Of a stretch of 64,000 nt of DNA, positions 8,054 to 17,700 are shown one piece after another. Source of the stretch: Bryobacter sp964387685 (lineage in GTDB: Bacteria; Acidobacteriota; Terriglobia; Bryobacterales; Bryobacteraceae); contig CAYLXK010000023.1 in NCBI GenBank assembly GCA_964387685.1, positions 29,703 through 93,702 on the forward strand. The letters are read 5' to 3'. Each line of letters starts with the position of its first letter. The first letter of the stretch is position 1. Made by a program: the position numbers and the translations under genes. Below the pieces are notes generated by a model, which had not been told where the DNA came from, searched no databases, and saw only the letters and a program-made list of their open reading frames with translations.

Positions 8054-9310
8054 ATGACCCGCCGCCAGCTAGTCCTCGCCGCTACGCCGCTACTTGCTCC
8101 CGCCCAAGGCAAAAAGTTCCGCACCGCCCTCATCGGCGCCGGTTGGTGGGGCGGCAACATTCTGCGCGAAGCCATCGCCTCCGGAGATTGCACATGCGTC
8201 GCCTTTGCCGACCCCGATGCCAACCAAATGGAAAAGTCCGCCGCCGAGCACGCCAAGTGGGAAAACGCTTCACCCCGCCGCTACGCCGACTACCGCGAGA
8301 TGCTCGCGAAAGAGAAGCCCGACATCTGCATCGTGGCCACCCCCGACCACTGGCACGCCCTGCCCACCATCGACGCCGTGAAAGCCGGCGCGCACGTTTA
8401 CGTTGAAAAACCGATTTCCCACACCGTAGCCGAAGGCAAAGCCATGTGGAAGGCGGCCCAAGAGGCCGACCGGCTGATCCAGGTGGGCCTGCACCGGCGC
8501 GTGTCTCCGCACCCCATCAGCGGCATGGAGTTTTTGAAGAGCGGCAAGGTGGGCAAGATCGGCATGGTCCGCATGTTTGCCCATTCCGCCGGCGGTCCTG
8601 GCCAGTCCAGCCCCGATAGCGATCCGCCTCCGGGCCTCGATTGGAACCTCTGGCTCGGCCCCGCACCCCAGCGCGCTTATAACAAAGCCATCCACCCTCG
8701 CGGCTTCCGCCAATATCTCGATTACGCCAATGGCACCCTGGGCGATTGGGGAGTCCACTGGATGGATCAGTTGCTTTGGTGGACCGACGAAAAGTACCCG
8801 CGCCGCGTCTATTCGACTGGCGACCGCTTCATCAAAAAAGACAACAGCACCGCCCCCGATACCCAATTGGTTACCTTCGAGTTCGAAGGCTTCACCGCCA
8901 CCTGGGAACAGCGCCTTTATGGCGGCAACGAAGCCGAAAAGCACGCCATCGGCGCCTATTTCTATGGCACCGAAGGCACCTTCCACATGGGTTGGCGCGA
9001 CGGCTGGACGTTTTATCCCGCCAAGAAAAGCCAGTCCATCGTGCACGTCGAGCCCAAGCTCAACGATCCCGACGGGCAAAACATTAAGGAGCTTTGGGCG
9101 GACTTCCTCGACGCCATCCGCCACAAACGCAAGCCGGTCCGCGATATTGAAATCGGCTATCGCGCCACCTCCGCCGTGCTCCTGGGCATGGTCAGCATGC
9201 GCGTCGAGCGCATCGTCGAGTGGGACGGCGAAAAGTGTATCGGCGACAACAAAGCGAACGCCCTACTGCGCCGCCCTTACCGCGCCCCTTGGGTCTATCC
9301 TGCTGCGTAG
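8054..9310 (+). CDS. Gfo/Idh/MocA family oxidoreductase with twin-arginine-like leader
   Basis: A 418-residue protein. The opening TRRQLVLAATPLLAPAQG resembles a minimal Tat leader, which suggests export of a cofactor-loaded enzyme, common for this family in Acidobacteria and Planctomycetes. The Rossmann motif IGAGWWGGNILREA follows. The EKP motif is at VEKPISHTV (about residue 115), with the catalytic-face histidine in WGVHWMDQLLWW. The family oxidises or reduces sugars and polyols with NAD(P), sometimes retaining it for hydrolase-like redox cycles. The substrate is unknown. It stands alone between the TSUP gene and a toxin-antitoxin remnant. Confidence 0.87.
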   Translation: MTRRQLVLAATPLLAPAQGKKFRTALIGAGWWGGNILREAIASGDCTCVAFADPDANQMEKSAAEHAKWENASPRRYADYREMLAKEKPDICIVATPDHWHALPTIDAVKAGAHVYVEKPISHTVAEGKAMWKAAQEADRLIQVGLHRRVSPHPISGMEFLKSGKVGKIGMVRMFAHSAGGPGQSSPDSDPPPGLDWNLWLGPAPQRAYNKAIHPRGFRQYLDYANGTLGDWGVHWMDQLLWWTDEKYPRRVYSTGDRFIKKDNSTAPDTQLVTFEFEGFTATWEQRLYGGNEAEKHAIGAYFYGTEGTFHMGWRDGWTFYPAKKSQSIVHVEPKLNDPDGQNIKELWADFLDAIRHKRKPVRDIEIGYRATSAVLLGMVSMRVERIVEWDGEKCIGDNKANALLRRPYRAPWVYPAA

Positions 9311-9343
9311 CGCACCGGCGCATCATGACGCTATGATGCTCGC

Positions 9344-9580
9344 ATGCGCGTAACGGTAGAGCTTCGGGAAGACGCCTATCGGATTGCCAATGCCATGGCT
9401 TCGGAACAGAAGTTATCCCTAGGCCAGATCCTCAGCGGCCTGAGCGACCTGATCGTTGCCTCTAACTGCCCTCCTTCGTCCAACGCGCTCGAGCGGAGCG
9501 CCGTCACGGGACTATTGACCTTCCGCAGTGCGCGGCGCGTCACTTCCGAGGATGTCAAGGCCCTCGAAGACGACGATTAA
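9344..9580 (+). CDS. ribbon-helix-helix antitoxin (VapB-like)
   Basis: A 78-residue protein starting MRVTVELREDAYRIANAMA, the beta-strand plus helix opening of CopG/Arc-type DNA-binding antitoxins. A helix (LSLGQILSGLSDLIV) and an acidic tail ending EDVKALEDDD follow; such tails usually wrap the toxin. The frame is intact. The gene is followed at once, in the same frame, by the remnant of a VapC-type PIN-domain toxin, so this antitoxin may now be an orphan. Confidence 0.72.
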   Translation: MRVTVELREDAYRIANAMASEQKLSLGQILSGLSDLIVASNCPPSSNALERSAVTGLLTFRSARRVTSEDVKALEDDD

Positions 9581-9940
9581 TCTCACACGCTGCACGAGCC
9601 AGCTTCGCGCTGGTTTTTCACTGAGGCCCCCCACTTCGCAACCTGCCCCATCACCGAGGGCGCTCTGTTCCGTTTTTACCCCCGCTTCGGTCAAAAGCCC
9701 AATCCAGCCGATGCCAAGGCGCTGCTCCGGCAGTTTGCCGAGTTGCCCCGGCATCGCTTCCTGCCGGACTCCTTTTCGTATCTTGCACTTGTGGCTGAGG
9801 GGATTCGGGGACATCGCCAAATCACCCACGCATATCTGGCCCATCTCGCCCAGCGCCACGGCGCGCATCTGGTTACTTTTGACGAGGGCTTGGCCGCCCA
9901 GCACCCAGACTGTGTGCGGCTTCTTCCGGCCGCCCACTAG
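9581..9940 (+). pseudogene. 5'-truncated VapC-type PIN-domain toxin
   Basis: Directly after the antitoxin's TAA, and in the same frame, a 119-codon open stretch encodes the body of a VapC ribonuclease: SHTLHEPASRWFFTEAPHFA, then CPITEGALFR with the central acidic residue, then GHRQITHAYLAHLAQRHGAH and LVTFDEGLAA, ending TAG at 9938-9940. The N-terminal 'LLDVN.L.AL' segment with the first catalytic Asp is absent in all three frames, and no start codon lies at the new 5' end. A deletion of roughly 45-60 bp at the antitoxin/toxin junction explains this. The product, if made, should lack nuclease activity. Confidence 0.75.
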
Positions 9941-10323
9941 GCGTTGCGCAGGAAGGTGGCCGTCGAGTGAAAAAAGGCCCGCAGCGCTGCGGTGGCCGGG
10001 GCGGGGAACTGCACCTCCTCCAGCGCCCGGTCCATTAACTCCACCCAATGATTCCGCGCCGCTTCATCCACGCGAAAGGGTGCGTGGCGCATCCGCAGGC
10101 GGGGATGGCCGCGCTTCTCCAGATAGTCCGGCGGCCCTCCAAACCGAAAGATCAAAAAGTCCCTCAGCCGCTCTTCTGCTCCCGCAAGATCGTCGGCGGG
10201 GTACATCGGCCCCAACACGGCATCGTGCGGAATCTGCGCGTAAAAGGCGCGGGTGAGTCGATGGAATCCGTCCTGGCCGACTGCGGCAAAGACTTCCGAT
10301 TCTTCCAAACGGTCTTCAGCCAT
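9937..10323 (-). CDS. glbO: group II truncated haemoglobin (trHbO/GlbO-like)
   Basis: A 128-residue protein of the right size for truncated globins. The hallmark RGHPRLRMRHAPFRV near residues 71-84 contains the proximal heme histidine at about 80. YPADDLAGAEERLRDFLIFRFGG is the E-helix region, and a Trp follows in NHWVELMD. Group II globins bind O2, NO or CO and are linked to oxygen delivery and NO or peroxide detoxification at low oxygen. It converges on the VapC remnant with a 4-nt overlap. A 6-nt gap to the upstream secreted-protein gene suggests co-transcription with it. Confidence 0.92.
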   Translation of the reverse strand: MAEDRLEESEVFAAVGQDGFHRLTRAFYAQIPHDAVLGPMYPADDLAGAEERLRDFLIFRFGGPPDYLEKRGHPRLRMRHAPFRVDEAARNHWVELMDRALEEVQFPAPATAALRAFFHSTATFLRNA

Positions 10324-10329
10324 TCTGGA

Positions 10330-10704
10330 CTAGGGAATCTCGATCAGTTTCGGGTTTACTTTATCGGGCTGATAGACGGGACTCACGATGAGTTCCTTCA
10401 GCTTGTCTTCCGCTGCGGGCTTCGGTGCTGTCTCTCGTGCCGAGCCGCTTTCGGGGCCCGCTTGGGAGCCGCTCGCCCAGCTTCCCCCCCAGCCGCCGCC
10501 CCAAAAACCGGGCCGCGATGACCTTCCAGACTGCCTACCATACGGGTAGCTGCCAGCGGGGTAGCTAGGCCCCCGCTCTCGCATCTGCGGAGCAGGACGG
10601 GAGCTCGGTGCTGGAGCGGCTTGGCCATTCACGCCGCCCACAACCTGTCCAAAAGAAATTTCCGCTAGGCCCAGCGCTGCAACTAGAAGTACAACTCGCT
10701 TCAC
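10330..10704 (-). CDS. small secreted Gly/Ser/Pro-rich protein, unknown function
   Basis: A 124-residue protein with a clear signal peptide (VVLLVAALGLAEISFGQ). A disordered, low-complexity middle follows, rich in Gly, Ser, Pro and Arg (SRPGFWGGGWGGSWASGS), then a short ordered-looking tail with ELIVSPVYQPDKVNPKLIEIP. I do not recognise a family. The position between a large secreted protein and the globin gene on the same strand suggests a small envelope-related operon, but nothing shows a biochemical role. Confidence 0.6.
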   Translation of the reverse strand: MKRVVLLVAALGLAEISFGQVVGGVNGQAAPAPSSRPAPQMRERGPSYPAGSYPYGRQSGRSSRPGFWGGGWGGSWASGSQAGPESGSARETAPKPAAEDKLKELIVSPVYQPDKVNPKLIEIP

Positions 10705-10738
10705 AGCCTCAGTTTATATTGAAATGCGCAATTGGCCG

Positions 10739-11956
10739 CTACGGCTGTACCGTTACTTCTTTCGGCCCGCCCGGCAGGCCGTAGATCATCACCGTTTTGC
10801 GTTGTGGAACAGCCGGGGCTACCGGTATTGCGGCCGCCGCTGGCGCCGACTGCGCCACGGGCGTTCCGCCTTCTGCGTTGGGGCTGGCGGCAGCGACTGC
10901 TGATCCAGGCACACCCGGAATCGCCTTTTTCCCCATCTGCGCCACGATCGCATCCACCTCTCCCGGTTCCAGCGTCAACGACGCCCGCAGGATATTCCCG
11001 TTTGAGCTCAGCTCGAGCGCCCGATCCAGATCGAAGGGCAGCGGTTGCTCCGGCTTCTGGCTCGCCTTGGCCAGCGCGAGTACGCCCCGGGCCATGTCCA
11101 GCATATTCGTGGCCGACTTCGGTGTGGTGGTCTGCAATTGCAGATCGAAGGCCAGATTACGGCGCACCGCGATGCCGACCGAGAAATTCCGTACTTCCTT
11201 CATCGCCTGGCTGAAGGGGTCGTTCTGCTTGGCGCCCGCCGGGGCCGCCGCACTGAGATTTAATGGCGCGGTCGAGCCCACGATCCAGAAATCGTGCGCC
11301 GCCTCCAGATCCTGCGCCCGGGCAAACAGTGGATTGGCTTGCGGCACCAGGCCCGTTTCCATGCGCTCCAGCGCCACGCGCAGCGGCGCTTCTTCGCCTA
11401 CCAGGATGTGCTTTTCGTCGTAATAAGCAAACACGGGCTTCGCCTGCGAAACATCCATTGGCAGAGTCTGCGGTAAAGATTGCGCAAACTGCGCCTTCTG
11501 CATCTTCACGCGGCCGGTGGGCTTAGCCGCGGGCACAAACACCTTCGTCTTTCCCCATTCGGAGGCCTGCATGCCGCCCTTCAGCGCCAATTCGTTTAGC
11601 TTGGCAAAGTCGAACTTGCCCTTCACCAGCATGACCAGATCCGTATTGTTCGCCGCAGCCTGCCCGGCGGCTTTCGGGCTCGCACCCTTGCCAATCTTCA
11701 CCGGCGCCTTGGTGACCGCCGACACGTAGATGTGATCGATCTGATCCACCAGCGCTTCCAGAGCCTTCAATTCTCCGAGTCCTTCGCGCACCTCACCGCC
11801 CATCTCCGCCCGCATTTTCGTTCCCAGCGGGCTCTTGAGCAGCCACTTCACGTCAACCCCCATCAACAGTTCAGACTGCGGGAACGCAAAACGGTAGTCC
11901 GTTTCTGCAATCAGCAGGCCGCCAGCCATCAGTACTGCCACTAGGACGCGATGCAT
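10739..11956 (-). CDS. secreted protein of unknown function, 405 aa
   Basis: The leader HRVLVAVLMAGGLLIAET is followed by YRFAFPQSELLMGVDVKWLL and a long alternating alpha/beta region containing DQIDHIYVSAV, ILVGEEAPLRVALERMET and FWIVGSTAPLN. From about residue 345 the chain is Ala/Pro-rich and ends with PQRKTVMIYGLPGGPKEVTVQP. The pattern of a protein that scores items 'G.D...L..SP.G' and asks about change per residue recalls DUF3352-like exported proteins, but I cannot assign a family. The gene is intact and ordinary in codon use. It lies 34 nt upstream of the small secreted-protein gene, so they are probably co-expressed. Confidence 0.65.
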   Translation of the reverse strand: MHRVLVAVLMAGGLLIAETDYRFAFPQSELLMGVDVKWLLKSPLGTKMRAEMGGEVREGLGELKALEALVDQIDHIYVSAVTKAPVKIGKGASPKAAGQAAANNTDLVMLVKGKFDFAKLNELALKGGMQASEWGKTKVFVPAAKPTGRVKMQKAQFAQSLPQTLPMDVSQAKPVFAYYDEKHILVGEEAPLRVALERMETGLVPQANPLFARAQDLEAAHDFWIVGSTAPLNLSAAAPAGAKQNDPFSQAMKEVRNFSVGIAVRRNLAFDLQLQTTTPKSATNMLDMARGVLALAKASQKPEQPLPFDLDRALELSSNGNILRASLTLEPGEVDAIVAQMGKKAIPGVPGSAVAAASPNAEGGTPVAQSAPAAAAIPVAPAVPQRKTVMIYGLPGGPKEVTVQP

Positions 11957-12028
11957 CGATAGTCTCTCCTACGGTAATATCGGCCGCGTCCGCGCAATTC
12001 GTTATACCGATCGCGCCGCTTTCTTGGG

Positions 12029-12802
12029 TTATTGCCGAGACACGCTCATCCGCCCCGTCGCGAAGCGGCCGCGCACATTGAAGCCACTGAAATTGCTGAA
12101 CTTATTGCCGCCAATCAACTCCCCAAGCGGCGAATCCTGTCGCGTGTAAACCGTCACGCCCGCTTGTCCAAAGGCAATCGTCGGAATGGCCGTGGCCATC
12201 AACAGGCGGCCCTTGCGGCTCTCGTACCACCAATTGGCCACGAAAGGAACCGTCAAAAAGGCCGTGTCGCTTACCGCTCCGCTCAAGAAAAATGCGGGAC
12301 CGGCGCTCGGTGAGGAGTCCACAAATAGTTCGCCGCGGGCCCCCGGCGGGTTGGGCGCCGTCTCGTACACCAGGTCTTCGTCCACGTAAGCGGGCAGCCC
12401 AAAGCGCTGCAGCCGTTGCGCCAGCCGGCGGCTGTCCGTCACATAGGCAACGGTGTAATTGTTGATATCGCCCGATCCGTTCGGGCTCACGATCGTAATG
12501 CCGATTTGCGTTAAGCTGCCCGGCTCGGGCCTCTCGTTGTCCACCTTCACGCCTTCACACTGCGCGGCCCGAACCACCAGGCTCGCCGTATTGCCGGCTC
12601 CCGCCAGGATCTGAAAGCTCCGCGGCACCCGTCCTATGGCCCTGGCCATCGGAATGGGCCCCGTCCCTACGTACTCGGTGCAGCCGCTGAACTGCACCTC
12701 GGAGCGGGAGACTCGGTCCTCGTCGTCCTCGTCGTCATCGCCGGCCGGCAGGGGACTTGTGGCCAGCAGCAGGGTCAAAAGGGAGAGCTTCAGTTTCAAC
12801 AT
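12029..12802 (-). CDS. secreted protein of unknown function with acidic N-terminal stretch
   Basis: A 257-residue protein with signal peptide LKLSLLTLLLATSPLPA followed by a very acidic run (GDDDEDDEDR). The rest is beta-rich: FQILAGAGNTASLVVRAAQ, SLTQIGITIVSPNG, INNYTVAYVTDSRRL, and a C-terminal FSNFSGFNVRGRFATGRM. Two Cys residues (GCTEYV and AAQCEGV) could form a disulfide. No family is recognised. It stands alone on the minus strand with 72-73 nt gaps on each side. Confidence 0.6.
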   Translation of the reverse strand: MLKLKLSLLTLLLATSPLPAGDDDEDDEDRVSRSEVQFSGCTEYVGTGPIPMARAIGRVPRSFQILAGAGNTASLVVRAAQCEGVKVDNERPEPGSLTQIGITIVSPNGSGDINNYTVAYVTDSRRLAQRLQRFGLPAYVDEDLVYETAPNPPGARGELFVDSSPSAGPAFFLSGAVSDTAFLTVPFVANWWYESRKGRLLMATAIPTIAFGQAGVTVYTRQDSPLGELIGGNKFSNFSGFNVRGRFATGRMSVSRQ

Positions 12803-12875
12803 AGGGAGAAAAATTCTTCGCTCTTAGATTGCCTTCGCCGCCGGGATGTTACCGCTACGCGATTAAACTGGTTCC

Positions 12876-13886
12876 ATGATTCTTCGCCGCGCCCTCGTTG
12901 CCTCGCCCGCGCTCCTGCTGGCCCAAGCCAAGTTCCGCGTCGCCATCGTCGGTACCGAACACGGCCATGTGCGCGGCTTCTGGAACGCCGCCGCCAAACG
13001 CGCCGACGTCGAAATCCTGGGTCCGCTCGAATTTGAAAAGCGCGGCAGCCTCAAAGGTTTAGGCGCCCAAGCCATCGCCTGCTTCAGCTCGACAGACCGC
13101 CACCTCGAGGTCGCCCGCCTCGCCGGCGAACTCAAACTGCCCATGATGATGGAAAAGCCTTTAGCCGTTTCCAACGAAGCCGCGCGCGAAATCGCCGCGA
13201 TCGCCAAATCCGCCGGCATCCCCATCTTCGTCAATTACGAAACCACCTGGTACCGCAGCCACGCTGAACTATTCCGCTTCTTCCGCGAGCAAAAGGCCGC
13301 CGGCGCCATCCGCAAAATGGTCGCTATGGACGGCCACCAGGGACCCAAGGAAATCGGCGTCGGCCCCGAGTTCTTTTCCTGGCTGACAGACCCGGTCCGC
13401 AACGGCGCGGGCGCGCTCTTTGATTTCGGCTGCTACGGCGCGAATCTAATGACCTGGATGATGGCCAATGAGCGCCCCTCGCGCGTCCTGGCCAGCGTCA
13501 AGCAAAACAAGCCGCACATTTATCCGAAAGTCGACGACGAAGCCACCATTCTCGTTGAATACCCCGGCGCCCAGGGCATCATCCAGGGCAGTTGGAACTG
13601 GCCCTTCAGCCGCAAGGATTTTGAAGTCTACGGCGAAAGCGCCTACGCGCACGCCTATGGCGGCCAGAGCGTCCGCCGCCGCGCCCCCGGGGCCAAAGCC
13701 GAAGAAATCTCCACACCTCCCGAGCTCGAAGCCCGCCAGGCCGACGCGCTCTCTCACCTTATGGCCGTCGCGCGCCGCGAGATCCCACCCAATGCCCTAT
13801 CAAGCCTGGAGAACAACCTCATCGCCACCGAGATCCTGGTGGCCGCGCGCGAGTCCGCGCGCCAAGGCATCAGCGTAAAGCTCTAA
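12876..13886 (+). CDS. Gfo/Idh/MocA family oxidoreductase (second copy)
   Basis: A 336-residue protein. The leader-like LRRALVASPALLLAQA precedes the Rossmann segment FRVAIVGTEHGHVRGFW, in which the usual GxGxxG is degenerate (GTEHGH). The EKP motif is present as MMEKPLAVS, followed by PIFVNYETTWYRSH and the FDFGCYGANLMTWMM segment on the catalytic face. The altered nucleotide loop may mean a different cofactor grip or a non-redox role (inference). It converges on the RidA gene with an 8-nt gap. Confidence 0.82.
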   Translation: MILRRALVASPALLLAQAKFRVAIVGTEHGHVRGFWNAAAKRADVEILGPLEFEKRGSLKGLGAQAIACFSSTDRHLEVARLAGELKLPMMMEKPLAVSNEAAREIAAIAKSAGIPIFVNYETTWYRSHAELFRFFREQKAAGAIRKMVAMDGHQGPKEIGVGPEFFSWLTDPVRNGAGALFDFGCYGANLMTWMMANERPSRVLASVKQNKPHIYPKVDDEATILVEYPGAQGIIQGSWNWPFSRKDFEVYGESAYAHAYGGQSVRRRAPGAKAEEISTPPELEARQADALSHLMAVARREIPPNALSSLENNLIATEILVAARESARQGISVKL

Positions 13887-13894
13887 GCCGTCTC

Positions 13895-14674
13895 TTACTT
13901 TGCCGCCACCACGCTGATCGCCACCCGCCCCCGGGGGATGGAGAATGGCTGCGCCGTTGTCCGCGACGGCGGCCTTAACACGAAGAAACTCGCATAGGCC
14001 GCATTCATGCGGGGAAATTCCTCCATGTCACTCAAAAAGACATTGGTCGCCACGACCTTCGTGATACTCGATCCCAACAGCCTTAACCGCGCCTCCAACG
14101 CCCCCAACACCGCCGCCGTTTGCTGTTCTACGTCCACTCCCCCGGCCGCCACTTCCACGCCGCACTGGATAAATTGCGCCAGCGCCTTGCACCCCGCCGG
14201 GGCCTGTAGCGAGGGCGGCTCAAGGCCTCCGTTTTGTTTGGTCCGATGGGCAAAGGCGGTAATTTCCAGCGGCGTCGCCACCGGCAGCTTCGGCACATAG
14301 GTCATGCTCCGCGGCGGTATCTTACCGGAAAACATATCCTTCAGCACCTGCTCGAATATCGGTTCCTGCGCTTTATCGGTATAGAGAATCTGTAAGTTGA
14401 AAACGTTTGCCAAATCCATTTGCCCTAGGCGCAAGATATTCCGCACATTATTCATGCATTGAATGATCTGCGCACGGGTGTCGCTGGGCCGCTTGCCGCT
14501 GCCGTCGCTCACGCCTTGGCCCGAGACGAAAACGTAGTCCCCGATCGCCAGGCCCGGCGAGTAGGGTCCCACCGGTTTGGGCCCGTTGGTTGGGATCAAT
14601 GCTCGAATCTCCCCGCTTTGCGCGAAAACAAAAATCGGAACGGCGGCCAGCAGCAAGAAGCGATAAGAGAGCAT
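13895..14674 (-). CDS. secreted tandem RidA (YjgF/YER057c/UK114) protein
   Basis: A 259-residue protein with leader FLLLAAVPIFVFAQ and two RidA-type domains, roughly residues 25-135 and 150-259. Repeat one has PVGPYSPGLAIGDYVFVSGQG and the substrate-binding Arg in PPRSMTYVPKLP. Repeat two keeps the Arg in PPSRTTAQPF and the VFLSDMEEFPRMNAAYASFF helix, but has lost the SGQ strand (IQCGVEV). RidA trimers deaminate reactive enamines and imines in the cytosol. A duplicated, exported form would be a pseudo-hexameric chamber outside that context. GGAGG sits immediately against the ATG, an unusually short spacing. Confidence 0.85.
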   Translation of the reverse strand: MLSYRFLLLAAVPIFVFAQSGEIRALIPTNGPKPVGPYSPGLAIGDYVFVSGQGVSDGSGKRPSDTRAQIIQCMNNVRNILRLGQMDLANVFNLQILYTDKAQEPIFEQVLKDMFSGKIPPRSMTYVPKLPVATPLEITAFAHRTKQNGGLEPPSLQAPAGCKALAQFIQCGVEVAAGGVDVEQQTAAVLGALEARLRLLGSSITKVVATNVFLSDMEEFPRMNAAYASFFVLRPPSRTTAQPFSIPRGRVAISVVAAK

Positions 14675-14742
14675 CCTCCTTACTGTACAAAAAGCCTCGC
14701 CTTCGCGTTCCCTCTACGCTATGCTTTCCCCCAAGGTCATTT

Positions 14743-17700
14743 ATGCGCTACCTTTTTGTACCCTGCCTCCTCGCCTTTGCCGCGCTAGCCCAGACGCCCG
14801 CGTCCGAAGAATCCCCCTACCTCTTTCGCAACCCCTCGCTCAGCAAAACCCATGTCGTCTTTGAATATGCCAATGACCTCTGGACCGTCCCTCGCACGGG
14901 CGGCCCCGCCACGCGTCTCACCGCTGGGGCCGGCGCCGAAACCAACCCCATCTACTCCCCGGACGGCGCCTCCATCGCCTTCACCGGCCAATACGACGGC
15001 AGTGTCGACGTCTTCGTGATCCCCTCCTCGGGCGGCATCCCCAAACGCCTCACCTGGCATCCCGGCCCCGATGTCGTGGCCGCCTGGACCCCCGATTCCA
15101 AGAACATCGTTTTCGCCTCCGCCCGCCATTCCAACAGCCAGCGTTACCCCAAGCTCTTCCGCATCTCCGTCGACGGCGGCGCCGAGAACGCTTTGCCCCT
15201 GCCGGTGGGCTACGAAGCCGCTTATGCTCCCGACGGCCAGCGCTTGGCTTACGTCCCCATGGGCCGCGCCTTTAGCGCCTGGAAGCGCTACCGCGGCGGC
15301 ATGACCACGCCGGTCTGGATCGCGGACCTCGCCACGTCCAAAATTGAGAAAATCCCCCGCGACAATTCCAACGACTACTGCCCCATGTGGCTCGCCGGCA
15401 AGGTCTGGTTCCTTTCCGATCGCGAAGGCACGCCTACTCTTTTCTCCTACGACCCCCAATCCAAAAAAGTCGCCCGCGCCTTGGAGAATAAAGCCATGGA
15501 TTTCAAGAGCGCCTCGGCTGGACCCGACGCAATCGTGCTCGAACAATTCGGCGCCCTTCATCTCTTTGACCCCAAGTCCGCCAAGCTCTCTCCCCTCAAA
15601 GTCAGCGTCGCCGGCGACCTGGCCGAGGTCCGCGAGCGCTATGTCAAAGTCGGCGAGCGCCTCGGCTCCGCCGCTCTTTCCCCTTCCGGCATGCGCGCCG
15701 TCTTTGAAGCCCGCGGCGAGATTCTAACCGTGCCCGCCGAGAAGGGCGACCCCCGCAACCTCACCAACTCGACCGGCGTCATGGAACGCTCCCCGGCCTG
15801 GTCCCCCGACGCGAAATCCATCGCTTACTTCTCCGACGCCTCCGGCGAATACGAGCTTCACATCGCCCCGCAAAACGGGCCTCTAAACGGGCCCGGTGAA
15901 GTGAAGAAGATCCGCATTGAAGACAAGCCCACCTTCTATCTCAATCCCGTCTGGTCCCCCGATAGCAAAATGATCGCGTTCCGCGACGTCCACCTACAGC
16001 TCTGGACCGTCGACGTAGCGAGCGGCAAAGCCACCGTCATCGATAAGGATCGCTTCTGGGGCCGCCCGCTCGTTCCCTCCTGGAGCCCTGATTCGAAATG
16101 GCTCGCCTATGCCAAGACTTTGCAGAACTACATGGGCGCCGTCTTCGCCTATAACATCGCCGACGCAAAGGCCACCCAAATCACCGACGGCCTGAGCGAC
16201 GCCCGCAGCCCCGTCTGGGACCGCGACGGCAAATACCTCTACTTCACCGCCTCGACAGACTCCGGCCCCTCGCTCCAGCCCGATATCCAATCTGGCGCGC
16301 GCACCTCCACCAGCAGCATCTACCTGATCGTTCTCGCTAAGTCGGAGCCCTCGCCGTTTGCCCCCGAAAGCGACGAAGAAAAAGTCGCGGATCCCCCGAA
16401 GCCAGACGCTCCCAAGCCGCCCGCCGGCCCTCCTCCCGCGCCGAAAACCGCCGAAGTAAAAATCGATTTCGACAACATCCTACAGCGCGTCCTGGCCGTC
16501 CCCATGCCGCCCCGCCGCTACCTCGGGCTGATGGCTCCGAAGCCGGGCACCCTTCTTGCGACGGAAGCGCCTTCTTTGCCTGGTCCCGGTCCCGGTGGCT
16601 TTCAAGTCCATCGCTTCGACCTCAAGGAGCGTCGCGGCGACGTCCCCTTCTCGGGCGTCAGTTCCTTTACCATGGCGCACAACGGCGAAAAAGCCCTCTA
16701 CCGTCAAGGCCCCAATTGGATCATCGCGTCCCTGCGTCCCTTACCCCCTCGCGGCGCCCCCGGTGGTGCTCAAGGTGGCGGCCCCGGTCCTGGTGGCCCT
16801 CCTCCCCCCGCCCTGCGCACCGCCGACCTCGAAGTCCGCATGGAACCCCGCGAGGAATGGGCCCAAATGTACCGCGACGCCTGGCGTATCCAGCGCGAAT
16901 TGTTCTACGACCCCGGCCTCCACGGCGTCAACGTCGCAGACTTCCAGGCCAAATACCGCAAGTATCTTTCCAATATCTCCTCCCGCCGCGAACTCACTTA
17001 CCTCATGCAGGACATGATGGGCGAATTGAGCGTGGGCCACCTGAACGTCATCGGCGGCAACGACCAGCCCGAGGTCAAGACGATCCAGACCGGCCTGCTC
17101 GGCGCCGACTATGAAGTCTCGAGCGGCCGCTACCGCTTCGCTCGCATCTTCAATGGCGAAAACTGGAACCCCGGCCTCACCGCGCCGCTCACCCAACCCG
17201 GCGTCAACGTAAGCGTCGGCGATTACCTTCTGGCCGTCGATGGCCGCAACGTCACCCCGGCCGAGAGTGTCTACAAGTTCTTCGAAGCCAAGGTCGGCAA
17301 ACAAGTCCGCCTCCGCGTTGGGCCCAACGCCGATGGCTCCGGCTCGCGCGAGGTCACCGTGGTGCCTGTCTCGAGCGAAGCCGGCCTGCGCAACCTGGCC
17401 TGGATTGAAAACAACCGCCGCAAGGTGGAAAAAGCCACCAACGGCCGCGTCGCGTATATCTACATGCCCGATACCGCCTTCGGCGGCCTCACCAACTTCA
17501 CCCGCTACTTCTATTCGCAAGTGGGCAAGGAAGCGGCCATCATTGACGAGCGCTACAACGGCGGCGGCAATCTCGCCACCGACATCGTGGCCCAGTTGAA
17601 CTTGAAACCGCTGAGCCGCGTCGCCACCCGCAACGGTGTCGACGAGCTCCAGCCCCAGGGCGCCATCTACGGCCCCAAGGCCATGATCATCAATGAATGG

